Shown one piece after another: positions 1-6,595 of a DNA stretch of 64,000 nucleotides (its first letter is position 1; every line of letters starts with the position of its first letter). The notes under the pieces are model-generated. The model saw only the letters and a program-made list of their open reading frames with translations. It had not been told where the DNA came from and did no database searches. Source of the DNA: Desulfosporosinus fructosivorans (GTDB lineage: Bacteria; Bacillota; Desulfitobacteriia; Desulfitobacteriales; Desulfitobacteriaceae). Location: NCBI RefSeq assembly GCF_004766045.1, contig NZ_SPQQ01000006.1:186001-250000 (forward strand), in the 5' to 3' direction. The translations under genes and the position numbers were made by a program.

Positions 1-372
1 GAAAATGAAAATGATCTCAGAAATAGACTGATTGAATTAAATAGGAAAAAGAATAGTGTGGAGATGGTTATTGGAACAAATATATCCATATTATTTTCAA
101 AAGAAATTTTCAAAAAAAATTCAGATATTGAAGACTACTTAAAAAAAGTTTTTGAAATGACTTATTTACCATATGTAATGAAGTCTAGGAGCCTAATAGG
201 GGCTAGACTTACTAAAACAATTTATAATTATGATAAAGAAAATTTGAGTATAATGCTTAAAAGACTATTTGATTATTTCGATTTTAACTTAGAAAACAAA
301 AGTCAATCAGAAATGAGTAAAGAAAAGCCATCTATTTCAAAGTGGATACAAGGTATAAGAAATGGAAAATAA
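1..372 (+). CDS. Unknown protein, 5' end outside window
   Basis: The frame is open from the first base of the window, so this is the C-terminal ~123 residues of a longer protein; a GTG at 58 is an internal candidate start but has no clear Shine-Dalgarno. The sequence is very rich in Lys, Asn, Ile and Phe, strongly AT-biased, and has no motif that I recognise. It overlaps the next gene by 11 bases (ATG at 362), which suggests translational coupling and a shared function. The low GC compared with the genes after 5.6 kb fits an accessory, recently acquired origin. Function unknown. Confidence 0.6.
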   Translation, partial: ENENDLRNRLIELNRKKNSVEMVIGTNISILFSKEIFKKNSDIEDYLKKVFEMTYLPYVMKSRSLIGARLTKTIYNYDKENLSIMLKRLFDYFDFNLENKSQSEMSKEKPSISKWIQGIRNGK

Positions 373-1036
373 TATATTGACACATGATCCGTTCAACGTA
401 AAAAATGTTCTAGATGTTTTCAGGGAAGAATTTAATTATATAAAAAATGAAGGATTAGTAAATGATTTTATTTGTATCTTAAAAAAAGTGATCTTTTTCG
501 ATTTAACAATTAAGGAGTCAAATTTACAACACAAACGCTATTTTAACAGTATAATTTACGATTCGCTTAATGCTATAATTTCTATTTGTAATAGTAATGA
601 AAGATATTCCTATTTTGATTTACGATCATTAATTGAAAATAGTCTTCGTGTAATTTTACGATTAGAAGATGGTGATGATATGAGTATCACAAATTTGTTT
701 TCAAAATTTGATGAATCAAAATTAGGTAATTATCAATTAATTAGAAATTATTATTCTTCAGCATGTGATTATGTTCATAATAATATCAGGGCAGATTTGC
801 CTGTCACTAGTAGTTATGTAGAGTTGAAAAATAGTCATTTAACCGAAGAAAAGATGCTTCAAAGAAGCAGAGATTTAGTACAGCTAATTTCAGAAATAAC
901 TTATATTGTTTTAGTGGTTTATGATGAAGAAATCAACCATGTTTTTTATAGGAAAAGTACATCACTAAAATTTCTTGTCTCGGAAAGGATATATAGACGA
1001 TTAAGTGAATTGGATACTTTTAAACAGGAAGCTTAA
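362..1036 (+). CDS. Unknown helical protein, HEPN/Abi-like flavour
   Basis: A 224-residue, AT-rich protein with no signal peptide or membrane segment. It appears mostly helical. A central R-S-L-I-E-N-S-L-R helix followed by a helix ending in C-D-Y-V-H-N (about residues 130-142) faintly recalls all-helical HEPN-like or abortive-infection proteins, which often carry a conserved His at the end of a helix. This is a pattern impression, not an identification. The start overlaps the end of the upstream gene, so the two are probably one operon. Its position in a tRNA-adjacent island makes a defence or mobile-element role plausible but unproven. Confidence 0.5.
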   Translation: MENNILTHDPFNVKNVLDVFREEFNYIKNEGLVNDFICILKKVIFFDLTIKESNLQHKRYFNSIIYDSLNAIISICNSNERYSYFDLRSLIENSLRVILRLEDGDDMSITNLFSKFDESKLGNYQLIRNYYSSACDYVHNNIRADLPVTSSYVELKNSHLTEEKMLQRSRDLVQLISEITYIVLVVYDEEINHVFYRKSTSLKFLVSERIYRRLSELDTFKQEA

Positions 1037-1054
1037 AGGGGGATGTACAAACAT

Positions 1055-1249
1055 ATGAAAATCCTCTTAACCCCCATCACACTCCTAGCCCACTTCGAGC
1101 TCGACGGTACACCTCACCCGATCCACTTCAAGATCGCCGACAAGGAGATCAAGATCGGGCACGTAGTCTCAGTAACCGAAGAGAAACTTGCCGGTAATAA
1201 GATGCTGATCTTCAAGTGCCAGAGTATACCCAAAACTTACCTGTACTAA
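1055..1249 (+). CDS. Small paralogous protein, short copy
   Basis: About 64 residues. I chose ATG 1055 over ATG 1043 for two reasons: 1043 leaves no room for the AAGGGGG ribosome site at 1035-1041, and from 1055 the protein aligns without gaps to its neighbour at 1307 (shared F-x-L-x-G-x-P-H-P, T-E-E-K-L-A-G-N, F-K/R-C-Q-S). After C-Q-S this copy loses similarity and stops about 19 residues earlier than the paralog, so it may be a truncated duplicate. The DNA is far more GC-rich than the two genes just upstream, so the junction near 1040 is probably a patchwork boundary. Function unknown. Confidence 0.55.
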   Translation: MKILLTPITLLAHFELDGTPHPIHFKIADKEIKIGHVVSVTEEKLAGNKMLIFKCQSIPKTYLY

Positions 1250-1265
1250 TTCGCTCATCTTAAGC

Positions 1266-1288
1266 TATAATAAGAACAAACGTTCTTA
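1266..1288 (+). promoter_or_regulatory. TATAAT -10 box abutting a LexA/SOS-like palindrome
   Basis: A perfect 7-bp inverted repeat, TAAGAAC-AAAC-GTTCTTA, spans 1271-1288. Its core GAAC-AAAC-GTTC (1274-1285) matches the Gram-positive LexA box pattern GAAC-RNRY-GTTY. A consensus -10 TATAAT (1266-1271) touches it; the -35 is weak. A repressor bound here would block the promoter, suggesting that the gene at 1307 is DNA-damage inducible. LexA control is inferred from the motif only. Confidence 0.55.
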
Positions 1289-1306
1289 TTAGGGGCGACT
1301 GTACGT

Positions 1307-1555
1307 ATGAAAGTAGTGGCGGAATTAATTGAGATGGTCTGCTGGTTTGATCTAAACGGTAAACCTCACCCAGTGCGATTTCGGCATAAGGACAGTGTCG
1401 TGAGAGTCCAACAGGTTATCCACACAACTGAAGAAAAGCTCGCCGGCAATCGTATGCTGTGCTTTCGCTGCCAAAGCGAAGTAGATGGAGCCATGAAGGT
1501 GTTTGAGTTGAAGTATGAGCTGCAGACTTGCAAATGGATGTTGTGGAAGATGTAA
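1307..1555 (+). CDS. Small paralogous protein, full copy, possible SOS gene
   Basis: An 82-residue protein starting at ATG 1307, with an AGGGGCG ribosome site at 1290-1296. The N-terminal ~45 residues match the 1055-1249 protein: conserved G-K-P-H-P, V-x-H-T-T-E-E-K-L-A-G-N and a C-F-R-C-Q-S segment. The C-terminal part (F-E-L-K-Y-E-L then K-W-M-L-W-K) is absent from the short copy. It looks like a compact beta-rich domain; no signal peptide or membrane segment. Expression is probably governed by the SOS-like box at 1271-1288, and a terminator follows immediately. I do not know the biochemical role. Confidence 0.65.
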   Translation: MKVVAELIEMVCWFDLNGKPHPVRFRHKDSVVRVQQVIHTTEEKLAGNRMLCFRCQSEVDGAMKVFELKYELQTCKWMLWKM

Positions 1556-1564
1556 GTATTAAGA

Positions 1565-1604
1565 TTAGGACGAAGGTGGTAATAAAACCGCCTTCGTCCT
1601 TTTA
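1565..1604 (+). terminator. Rho-independent terminator
   Basis: AGGACGAAGGTGGT (1567-1580) pairs with ACCGCCTTCGTCCT (1587-1600), with one wobble position, followed by a short T-run. It ends the 1307-1555 transcript. Confidence 0.8.
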
Positions 1605-1834
1605 CTCAGTAAACTCTTGATTGCCCTAATCAATCTTAATAAGGCTCTAATGATTCGGTCGATAATTCCGGGGGGAACTGGTTTGGGAGGCATAAAAACA
1701 TTCCTCCTTCATTAAATATAGGAGAGCCCCTGCCGACTCTCCTTTCTTAGAAGTGAACTGCCTGTTATCGCATCTGATATATCTTATGTTTGCTTGTCCA
1801 AAAATGTTACGAATCTTGTGGGGGAGCTGCTGGA

Positions 1835-1974
1835 GCATAAAAAAGACGCCGGGTGTTAACCGGCGCTTTGTCACACTTTAACGGACAGGGACATATAGTG
1901 TAGTGCGGTGGTTAGGAAAATATTTTTGGCGATAAGCAGAAACCCGGTATGGCGAGCCGGGCTTCTGCTTTTTT
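1835..1974. repeat. Hairpin-rich repeat, copy A
   Basis: This begins GCATAAAAAAGACGCCGG, continues with a CCGG/CCGG hairpin and GGACAGGGACATATAGT, and ends in a second hairpin with arms AGCAGAA(A/G)CCCGG (1936-1970) followed by T6. The same order of elements recurs at 2971-3138. The two copies bracket the coiled-coil gene on the minus strand in direct orientation. The last hairpin can act as a plus-strand terminator. The repeats may be duplicated regulatory tails or scars of recombination. Confidence 0.6.
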
Positions 1975-2830
1975 AGCGTTTGTTTTTACCTAACTCTAAT
2001 TCATGCACCCGGGCAGTCAGGAGTTGATTTTTCTCTATGAGGGCATCAATCTTGGCGGCATACTCATCCTTGAGCTTAGTAGTAGCTTCCAGAACTCGAT
2101 TATTCGCTTCAACGCCGGCCGCATGTATTTGTAGGTCAGCCATTTTTTGTGCAGAAACCAATTCCGCGGCGTGAGATTTCTCCAGGTTTGCAATAGTCTG
2201 CTCTTTAGCTTCGACGGCCCGCTGGCTTTGATCTAACTTGATTTGTAGCCCACTAAGCCTTGATTCTTCATCGATAAGCTGTGTCCGTAGCTTCTTAATC
2301 TCTGTCTCCATTTCAGAGACAGTTCCGATCCGGGCCTCAAGGGATTCCGTTTTGTCGGTAAGCAGGGTAATCGTAGTTAAATTTGACTTATTGACAACTT
2401 CGAGTTCGTTATTTCGCTCGGTTAACTCCTTCATTTGCTCTTGGATTTCAGCCAACTCCAGCCGGGCCTTGTCGCGTTCTTCTTCCGCCTGTTGTCGGCT
2501 ACGCTCAACTTGGGCGACAACACTTTGATGCAGATGCTTCTCTTGGTCAATACGCTCAGTAAAGTTTTCCTTCAGGTCATGAAGTTTCTGAACCATGTTA
2601 GTAAAAATGGATTCAGCGTGGGAGAGGTGATAACGTAGTTGCTGCATATCTTCAGTCTGCTCGGCGTCACTGCCGGCCATTAAATTCGTCTTGAATTGCG
2701 TGACCATAGCTGCGAATAGTTCCTTATTGTTGAGGCCGGTTGCCTTTAGTAGCTCGTCAACGGATCCCGTGATGTCGTTTGTTGTTTTTACTGAGTAGGA
2801 ATCTGGCTTAATATCCTTTTCGTCGGACAT
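1973..2830 (-). CDS. Long coiled-coil protein of the island
   Basis: 285 residues starting at ATG 2830 behind a good GGGGGAA ribosome site. Residues ~20-50 (S-V-D-E-L-L-K-A-T-G-L-N-N-K-E-L-F) look like a small helical domain. From ~60 to the end there is near-continuous heptad-patterned coiled coil rich in E, K, Q and L, with no Cys. No membrane segment. The architecture, a short N-terminal helical domain plus a long coiled coil, resembles KfrA-type and other plasmid or phage DNA-organising proteins, but no DNA-binding motif is certain. It is bracketed by direct repeats and preceded by an inverted repeat that could be an operator. Confidence 0.7.
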   Translation of the reverse strand: MSDEKDIKPDSYSVKTTNDITGSVDELLKATGLNNKELFAAMVTQFKTNLMAGSDAEQTEDMQQLRYHLSHAESIFTNMVQKLHDLKENFTERIDQEKHLHQSVVAQVERSRQQAEEERDKARLELAEIQEQMKELTERNNELEVVNKSNLTTITLLTDKTESLEARIGTVSEMETEIKKLRTQLIDEESRLSGLQIKLDQSQRAVEAKEQTIANLEKSHAAELVSAQKMADLQIHAAGVEANNRVLEATTKLKDEYAAKIDALIEKNQLLTARVHELELGKNKR

Positions 2831-2881
2831 AATTCATTCCCCCTTCACAATAGGTATACTATTAACCCTCTATTCATGCGT

Positions 2882-2907
2882 GGTTTACCAATGTCTACCG
2901 GTAAACC
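2882..2907. promoter_or_regulatory. Inverted repeat upstream of the coiled-coil gene
   Basis: GGTTTACC (2882-2889) and GGTAAACC (2900-2907) form a perfect 8-bp inverted repeat about 50 bases upstream of the minus-strand start at 2830. Spacing and position suit a repressor site; the regulator could be one of the nearby XRE proteins. Inference only. Confidence 0.4.
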
Positions 2908-2970
2908 TTTTGTATACCATTATTATAACACCAATATTTGTTAACTGCAAGAGTCTTGATAAGTCAATAG

Positions 2971-3138
2971 GCATAAAAAAGACGCCGGCAATTAAGTCGG
3001 CGCTTGTCACACCTTATGGGACAGGGGCATATAGTATAGTGGGGCGGATCGTAGAGGTCGTTGGTTGTGGTATCGGTTATTTTGATATCCCGTTTACAGA
3101 AACCCGGTGTGTGGGGCGGCACCGGGTTTCTGCTTTTA
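2971..3138. repeat. Hairpin-rich repeat, copy B
   Basis: Related to copy A at 1835-1974: same opening 18 bases, a GCCGGC/GTCGGC hairpin, GGACAGGGGCATATAGTATAGTG, then AAACCCGGT...ACCGGGTTTCTGC. It is ~30 bp longer in the middle. Both copies are followed or preceded by a GGAGAGC...CTCTCC hairpin. No protein seems to be encoded through it. Confidence 0.6.
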
Positions 3139-3167
3139 AGGAGAGCTTAACTGCTCTCCTTTTTGGT
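3139..3167 (+). terminator. GGAGAGC hairpin with T-run
   Basis: GGAGAGC (3140-3146) and GCTCTCC (3153-3159) form a tight hairpin followed by T5 on the plus strand. On the minus strand its loop holds the stop codon of the gene remnant at 3147-3296. Confidence 0.55.
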
Positions 3168-3296
3168 TGCTGCTATCTTAATCTCATGGACATTTTTCTC
3201 GATCTGACTCACTGACTCGATCAGCCTAGCGTTTGCCTGTTCTACTCCGTTACGGACGACAGTATATTGGAGATCATGAATGCGTCGCGCACAGGA
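3147..3296 (-). pseudogene. Remnant of a coiled-coil gene C-terminus
   Basis: On the minus strand a 49-codon frame reads like the tail of a helical protein (V-E-Q-A-N-A-R-L-I-E-S-V-S-Q-I-E-K-N-V-H). It ends at TAA in the loop of the 3139-3167 hairpin. Upstream the frame is closed by TGA (3297-3299) and there is no plausible start with a ribosome site. Best read as a 5'-deleted relic of an island gene; it could also be chance. Confidence 0.3.
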
Positions 3297-3351
3297 TCAT
3301 CTTTTAATTTAAAAGCCTCTGAGTGATTCTTGAGGCCCAATTAACATTTCA

Positions 3352-3771
3352 TTAATGAAGTAGTTTAGCAACTTGTGGGTATGTTTTAGCAGTATCAATA
3401 TTTGCACCAGAAAAAAATAGATCGACATTTGCAACTCCATATTTTACAGTAAGCACTATTACGCTATCATCTTTTTTTCGTCCGCCAAATGCTGCGCCTG
3501 CGAGTAGTCCAATTCCTCCAGTAAGTGCACCGCCTATAATTGCGCCTGCAGCAGCTTTCCCAGCACTTCTGTGGCTAGCTTTTTCAAGAGTAAGACCAAC
3601 TATATCAGATAATGGAATTTCCAATAGGGGCCTAATGCCAGCATTAAGGATAAGCTTACCTTCTGAGGAGCCAAGCCCTAAGGTACTAGGGCCACTCAGC
3701 TCCGGATGACCACCTAAGTATTTTACCTGAACAAGTGTAAGCTGTTTTTTAAGATTATCAAGAAATCCCAT
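3352..3771 (-). CDS. Small protein with PH-like fold and glycine-zipper
   Basis: 139 residues, ATG 3771 with an AGGAGA site. The N-terminal ~65 residues (V-K-Y-L-G-G-H-P-E-L then P-L-S-D-I-V-G-L-T-L-E) resemble bacterial PH-like domains. Residues ~70-95 are a Gly/Ala-rich zipper, A-A-G-A-I-I-G-G-A-L-T-G-G-I-G, that can insert in or lie on a membrane. The C-terminal ~40 residues return to beta strands (V-I-V-L-T-V-K-Y). Together this suggests a PH-like domain interrupted by a glycine zipper, found in bacterial proteins of unknown function. No neighbours clarify the role. Confidence 0.6.
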   Translation of the reverse strand: MGFLDNLKKQLTLVQVKYLGGHPELSGPSTLGLGSSEGKLILNAGIRPLLEIPLSDIVGLTLEKASHRSAGKAAAGAIIGGALTGGIGLLAGAAFGGRKKDDSVIVLTVKYGVANVDLFFSGANIDTAKTYPQVAKLLH

Positions 3772-3902
3772 TTTATCAATCTCCTATTCGATATCTTATA
3801 GTAAATATTAATTCCACAATCATATATAGTTTCCTGCCATCCGACAGAATTAATTGTTTTGTGACAAATAGAAGGACCCCAGCAGCAATGCAGGGGTCTT
3901 TC

Positions 3903-4124
3903 TTAATAATCATACCAAATGTAATCTACTTTTTCCCCAACGGCGCGGGCGATCTTCTGAGCTGTTGTCAAATAAATGTCTTTCCTATCATTTATAATTT
4001 TACTAATATCATTTTGGGAGATTCCTGTTAATTTAGATAGATCATTTTGGGTCATATTTTTTTTATGCATTATTAATTCTAATCGATTCATTCTCATCAC
4101 CGATGTTAGGAATTCAACAAACAC
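3903..4124 (-). CDS. XRE-family HTH regulator
   Basis: 73 residues with a Cro/CI-type helix-turn-helix. M-T-Q-N-D-L-S-K-L-T-G-I-S-Q-N-D-I-S-K-I carries the Q at the start of the first HTH helix and the G-I-S turn expected of the fold. The start is uncertain: GTG 4124 gives the longest form, while ATGs about 9 and 11 codons downstream would give a standard ~63-residue repressor. It is divergent from a second XRE gene at 4299, the arrangement of a CI/Cro-type switch, so mutual control from the 4125-4298 spacer is likely but not shown. Confidence 0.75.
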   Translation of the reverse strand: MFVEFLTSVMRMNRLELIMHKKNMTQNDLSKLTGISQNDISKIINDRKDIYLTTAQKIARAVGEKVDYIWYDY

Positions 4125-4298
4125 TGTGTAATCCCTGCGAGAAAAGTGGTATATAAGTAAATATATGGGTACGCATATAAATTGTGTCGTAAATAGGTTA
4201 TATTAATCGTAGAATAGGTACTTTTTCGGTAGCCATTACACTATGATTCGACAAGCCGTTAGGTATAACCTTATAGGTAGCAACAAGGGAATGACAAA

Positions 4299-4493
4299 AT
4301 GGTAGGGAAAAGGATTGCTGAGCTCCGTGAAGAGAAGGGGTGGACACAAAAACAACTGGCTAAAACTACGGGATTAAGTAAGAGCTATATTGCCGCTATC
4401 GAAGAAGGGAAACACCCTGGTTTGAAAACCGTAGCCATAATTGCAGAAGCATTAGGAGTCGAAGCGAGGACCCTTTTGAGGGGGAGATATTAA
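4299..4493 (+). CDS. Minimal XRE-family HTH regulator
   Basis: 64 residues, ATG 4299 with AAGGGA 8 bases upstream. It is almost only an HTH domain: R-I-A-E-L-R-E-E-K-G-W-T-Q-K-Q-L-A-K-T-T then G-L-S-K-S-Y-I-A-A-I-E-E-G-K-H-P, the classic Cro/CI signature. Divergent from the 3903-4124 XRE gene; probably a phage- or ICE-type repressor pair. The next gene downstream is under a separate SOS-like promoter. Confidence 0.8.
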   Translation: MVGKRIAELREEKGWTQKQLAKTTGLSKSYIAAIEEGKHPGLKTVAIIAEALGVEARTLLRGRY

Positions 4494-4520
4494 GAATAAC
4501 ACATTACGACAAATTACCCC

Positions 4521-4568
4521 TTGAAGACAAATGGAACATGTGTTCTAATAATGAAAGAATAAACGTTC
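4521..4568 (+). promoter_or_regulatory. Promoter with two LexA/SOS-like boxes
   Basis: -35 TTGAAG (4521-4526), a 17-bp spacer, and -10 TCTAAT (4544-4549). GAAC-ATGT-GTTC (4534-4545) lies inside the spacer and touches the -10, a standard place for LexA. A second, one-mismatch box GAAT-AAAC-GTTC (4557-4568) lies 23 bp further on, near the transcript start. Tandem LexA control is inferred. Confidence 0.6.
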
Positions 4569-4583
4569 CGAGGGGGCGATGTT

Positions 4584-4844
4584 GTGGGAAAGAAAGCAAA
4601 AGGAAACGATGACCAATTCAAAAATGAATTTTTAGACGAGGCCAATGTACTGGTCGAAGTTAAGGTTAGCGATGACGAGGGCGAGACGTGGCAACGACGA
4701 AAAATTAGCATGGTCGCTGGACTAGATGAATCAGGCCTTAATACGGGAGAACTCTTTCAGTTTAATAATGAGAAATTCAGGGTTACGCAGGGAGATGATG
4801 GCTTGATAAGCGAACCGCTAAACAAGCTGAAGAAGGTAAAATAA
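4584..4844 (+). CDS. Unknown small acidic protein, likely SOS-controlled
   Basis: 86 residues from GTG 4584; an AGGGGGCGA ribosome site at 4571-4579 sits very close, so GTG is tentative. It has a basic N-terminus (K-K-A-K-G), then an acidic beta-rich body (V-L-V-E-V-K-V-S-D-D-E-G) and a C-terminal K-K-V-K. No Cys, no membrane segment. It follows a promoter overlapped by two SOS-like boxes. Small SOS-induced island genes include antirepressors and division or recombination modulators; nothing in the sequence decides among them. Confidence 0.6.
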   Translation: MGKKAKGNDDQFKNEFLDEANVLVEVKVSDDEGETWQRRKISMVAGLDESGLNTGELFQFNNEKFRVTQGDDGLISEPLNKLKKVK

Positions 4845-4904
4845 ATAAACAAGGAAGCCCGCATACCCCGCAAGAGTTTCGGACTTCCTCTACAAAAAAC
4901 CCCA

Positions 4905-4953
4905 GTAATAGGGAATATTTGTAATGCAATTATACTTTACTTTTCCCTATTAC
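4905..4953. promoter_or_regulatory. 11-bp inverted repeat upstream of an HTH gene
   Basis: GTAATAGGGAA (4905-4915) and TTCCCTATTAC (4943-4953) are perfect complements with a 27-bp spacer. A TATAAT -10 for the next gene lies at 4992-4997. It could be a split operator or a terminator-like hairpin closing the 4584-4844 transcript; there is no T-run. Confidence 0.4.
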
Positions 4954-5015
4954 CACAAGGGTAAAATTAAAAGTTATTGTATTTCACGCAATATAATTAG
5001 AAGGGAAATGATTTT

Positions 5016-5237
5016 ATGGCTCAGGTGACCTTAAGATCAGCTAGAGAAATGAATGGATATTCCATGGAAGACATTGCTGTAGTTTGTGGTATTACCGTAG
5101 AGGACGTAAAGATGTATGAAGAGGACACAAGGAAGATGCCTTTTGACTTAGCAAAAAAGGCGAAACGACTATTCCGTATCAATATTGAGCAAATTTTCGT
5201 AGGATTAGAGTCTGAATACGTTAAGAATCATAGATAA
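5016..5237 (+). CDS. Small HTH protein of the XRE type
   Basis: 73 residues, ATG 5016 with an AGAAGGGA site at 5000-5007. The pattern R-E-M-N-G-Y-S-M-E-D-I-A-V-V-C-G-I-T-V-E-D-V matches a five-helix XRE domain with the usual G-I-T turn; residues after ~50 (N-I-E-Q-I-F-V-G-L) form the last helix. It is the last gene before four CGTGCC repeats and the tRNA-Trp gene. Small HTH genes next to an att site are often excisionase or phage-control genes, but an XRE fold fits a repressor better. Confidence 0.65.
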   Translation: MAQVTLRSAREMNGYSMEDIAVVCGITVEDVKMYEEDTRKMPFDLAKKAKRLFRINIEQIFVGLESEYVKNHR

Positions 5238-5238
5238 A

Positions 5239-5290
5239 AACGTGCCTAAAACGTGCCCAAAGCGTCTAACGTGCCCAATACGTGCCTAAA
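5239..5290. repeat. Four CGTGCC direct repeats beside tRNA-Trp
   Basis: CGTGCC(T/C)AA occurs at 5241, 5252, 5270 and 5281, with spacings of 11, 18 and 11 bases, plus a degenerate CGTCTAA at 5263. The cluster sits ~130 bp from the 3' end of tRNA-Trp. Short direct repeats spaced about one helical turn apart near a tRNA end look like arm-type binding sites of a tyrosine recombinase. Inference; no integrase gene is in the window. Confidence 0.5.
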
Positions 5291-5352
5291 AAATAACCAT
5301 ATTCGGTTAAAAGATACAATAGTTTATTACTTCATGGTTAGTGAATTAACTG

Positions 5353-5379
5353 AAAAAGAGAGGGTACCAAACCCTCTCA
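5353..5379 (-). terminator. Terminator downstream of tRNA-Trp
   Basis: On the minus strand GAGAGGGT and ACCCTCTC form a hairpin followed by T5, about 40 bases beyond the tRNA 3' end. Confidence 0.75.
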
Positions 5380-5416
5380 AACCGCTTATAATAAGGCTCC
5401 CAGCCTATTTTTCGTT

Positions 5417-5491
5417 TGGCAGGGGATGAGAGAGTCGAACTCCCATCAGCGGTTTTGGAGACCGCTGTTCTAGCCATTAAACTAATCCCCT
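5417..5491 (-). tRNA. trnW: tRNA-Trp (anticodon CCA)
   Basis: 75 nt on the minus strand with the CCA tail encoded. Acceptor AGGGGAT pairs with ATCCCCT, discriminator G. The D stem GTTT/GAAC, the anticodon stem-loop AGCGGT-CTCCAAA-ACCGCT (anticodon CCA) and the T arm GGGAG-TTCGACT-CTCTC are all intact. Its 3' end faces the accessory island at 1-5400, the usual arrangement when an element has integrated into a tRNA 3' end. Confidence 0.96.
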
Positions 5492-5516
5492 AAGAAGTAT
5501 TTCAGCAACGAATTGA

Positions 5517-5545
5517 ATTATATCCGAAAAAGGAAAAAGTGTCAA
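5517..5545 (-). promoter_or_regulatory. Consensus sigma-A promoter of tRNA-Trp
   Basis: Read on the minus strand: TTGACA (5540-5545), exactly 17 bp, TATAAT (5517-5522). Both boxes are perfect and lie ~25 bp upstream of the tRNA. Confidence 0.88.
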
Positions 5546-5723
5546 TCAAAATATTATAAGTTTAAGAATAAATATGTTGATCTGGAACAAGCAGCAGGAT
5601 TTTTAAGGAAAAGCAAGAATAGGCATACTAAAGTAGTGCTTTTTTAACTGATTCGTATCCAGCTTGAAAAACTTGCCATAAGCTATGGTTTCTTTAAACG
5701 GAAAATGTAAGGGAGGGGTGTTC

Positions 5724-6551
5724 TTGAAGGTCGATCTGCATGTCCATACTCAAGAATCAGACGGTTTACTATCGGCTGAAGAGGTCGTTAACCTCGCCCA
5801 CGCTAATAATGTTCAAATTCTCGGTATAACAGATCATGAGAGTACCGAAGGAATTGCTAAGGCTCAAAGACTGGCAGAGCGTTTAAACATTAAGATTATT
5901 CCTGGCGTGGAATTACTCACTAATTATCAGGGCATAGAGGTTCATCTCTTGGGATATTTTAAAGATGTTAATAATCCTGTCTTACAGTCTCGATTAAGAG
6001 AAATACGTGAACAACGAACGGCTTTGGCTTATGATATGGTAGAATGCTTAAAAAACGGCGGTCTCTCGTTGGATTGGCAAGATGTTGAGCGTGAGGTCTG
6101 TGCCGATGGTGCTGTTAGTAAGGGCCATATTATGAGGGCTTTATATCATGGAAAATGTGGGTGTAGTCAGAACTGGCCAGAAATTGCAAAATATTTTCGG
6201 CCAGGAGGAGTCGCTTATATGCCTTATCTGATGCATACCTTTGAAGATGCTGTTGATCTTATTTTTGCTTGTGGAGGACTTCCAGTATTAGCTCACCCAG
6301 GACTACTGAACGATCCCAAACAGATATTTGAGCTTTTGAATTATCGGTTCATTGGGCTTGAAGTATATTACGGTTACTGGGAAAGGCAAGAAACGCTGAT
6401 CCCGTACTATGCGGAAATCGCGGAGAAATTTGCCATCTTGGCTACAGGTGGTAGTGATTATCATGGTCCATTTGGCGTGGTTACACTGGGCCAAATGGAT
6501 GTCCCGCTTGAAGGGGTTCAGAAATTAGAGGCCTACCTAACAAATGCTTAG
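5724..6551 (+). CDS. PHP-domain phosphoesterase (YciV/RNase AM-like)
   Basis: About 275 residues. TTG 5724 is preferred because GGGAGGGG at 5711-5718 is ideally spaced and the protein then begins directly with the PHP motif H-V-H-T-x-x-S-D-G; ATG 5685 would add 13 non-conserved residues. Metal-ligand motifs in order: H-V-H (~6-8), T-D-H (~38), A-H-P-G (~190), and G-G-S-D-Y-H-G (~242). Stand-alone PHP proteins of this size hydrolyse nucleoside 3',5'-bisphosphates or short RNA 5' ends using a trinuclear metal centre. It is cytosolic and followed at 45 bp by the K+ channel gene. The exact substrate is not determinable here. Confidence 0.85.
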   Translation: MKVDLHVHTQESDGLLSAEEVVNLAHANNVQILGITDHESTEGIAKAQRLAERLNIKIIPGVELLTNYQGIEVHLLGYFKDVNNPVLQSRLREIREQRTALAYDMVECLKNGGLSLDWQDVEREVCADGAVSKGHIMRALYHGKCGCSQNWPEIAKYFRPGGVAYMPYLMHTFEDAVDLIFACGGLPVLAHPGLLNDPKQIFELLNYRFIGLEVYYGYWERQETLIPYYAEIAEKFAILATGGSDYHGPFGVVTLGQMDVPLEGVQKLEAYLTNA

Positions 6552-6595
6552 GCTATTTATAATTAACCTTCAACCTGACAGGAAGGAGCAGTTAG

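Noticed and set aside
1647..1874. 75-residue minus-strand frame
   Set aside because: It runs through repeat copy A and a hairpin, has no ribosome site and shows no protein-like pattern.
2880..3215. 111-residue plus-strand frame
   Set aside because: It spans repeat copy B and a terminator, and its composition is not protein-like.
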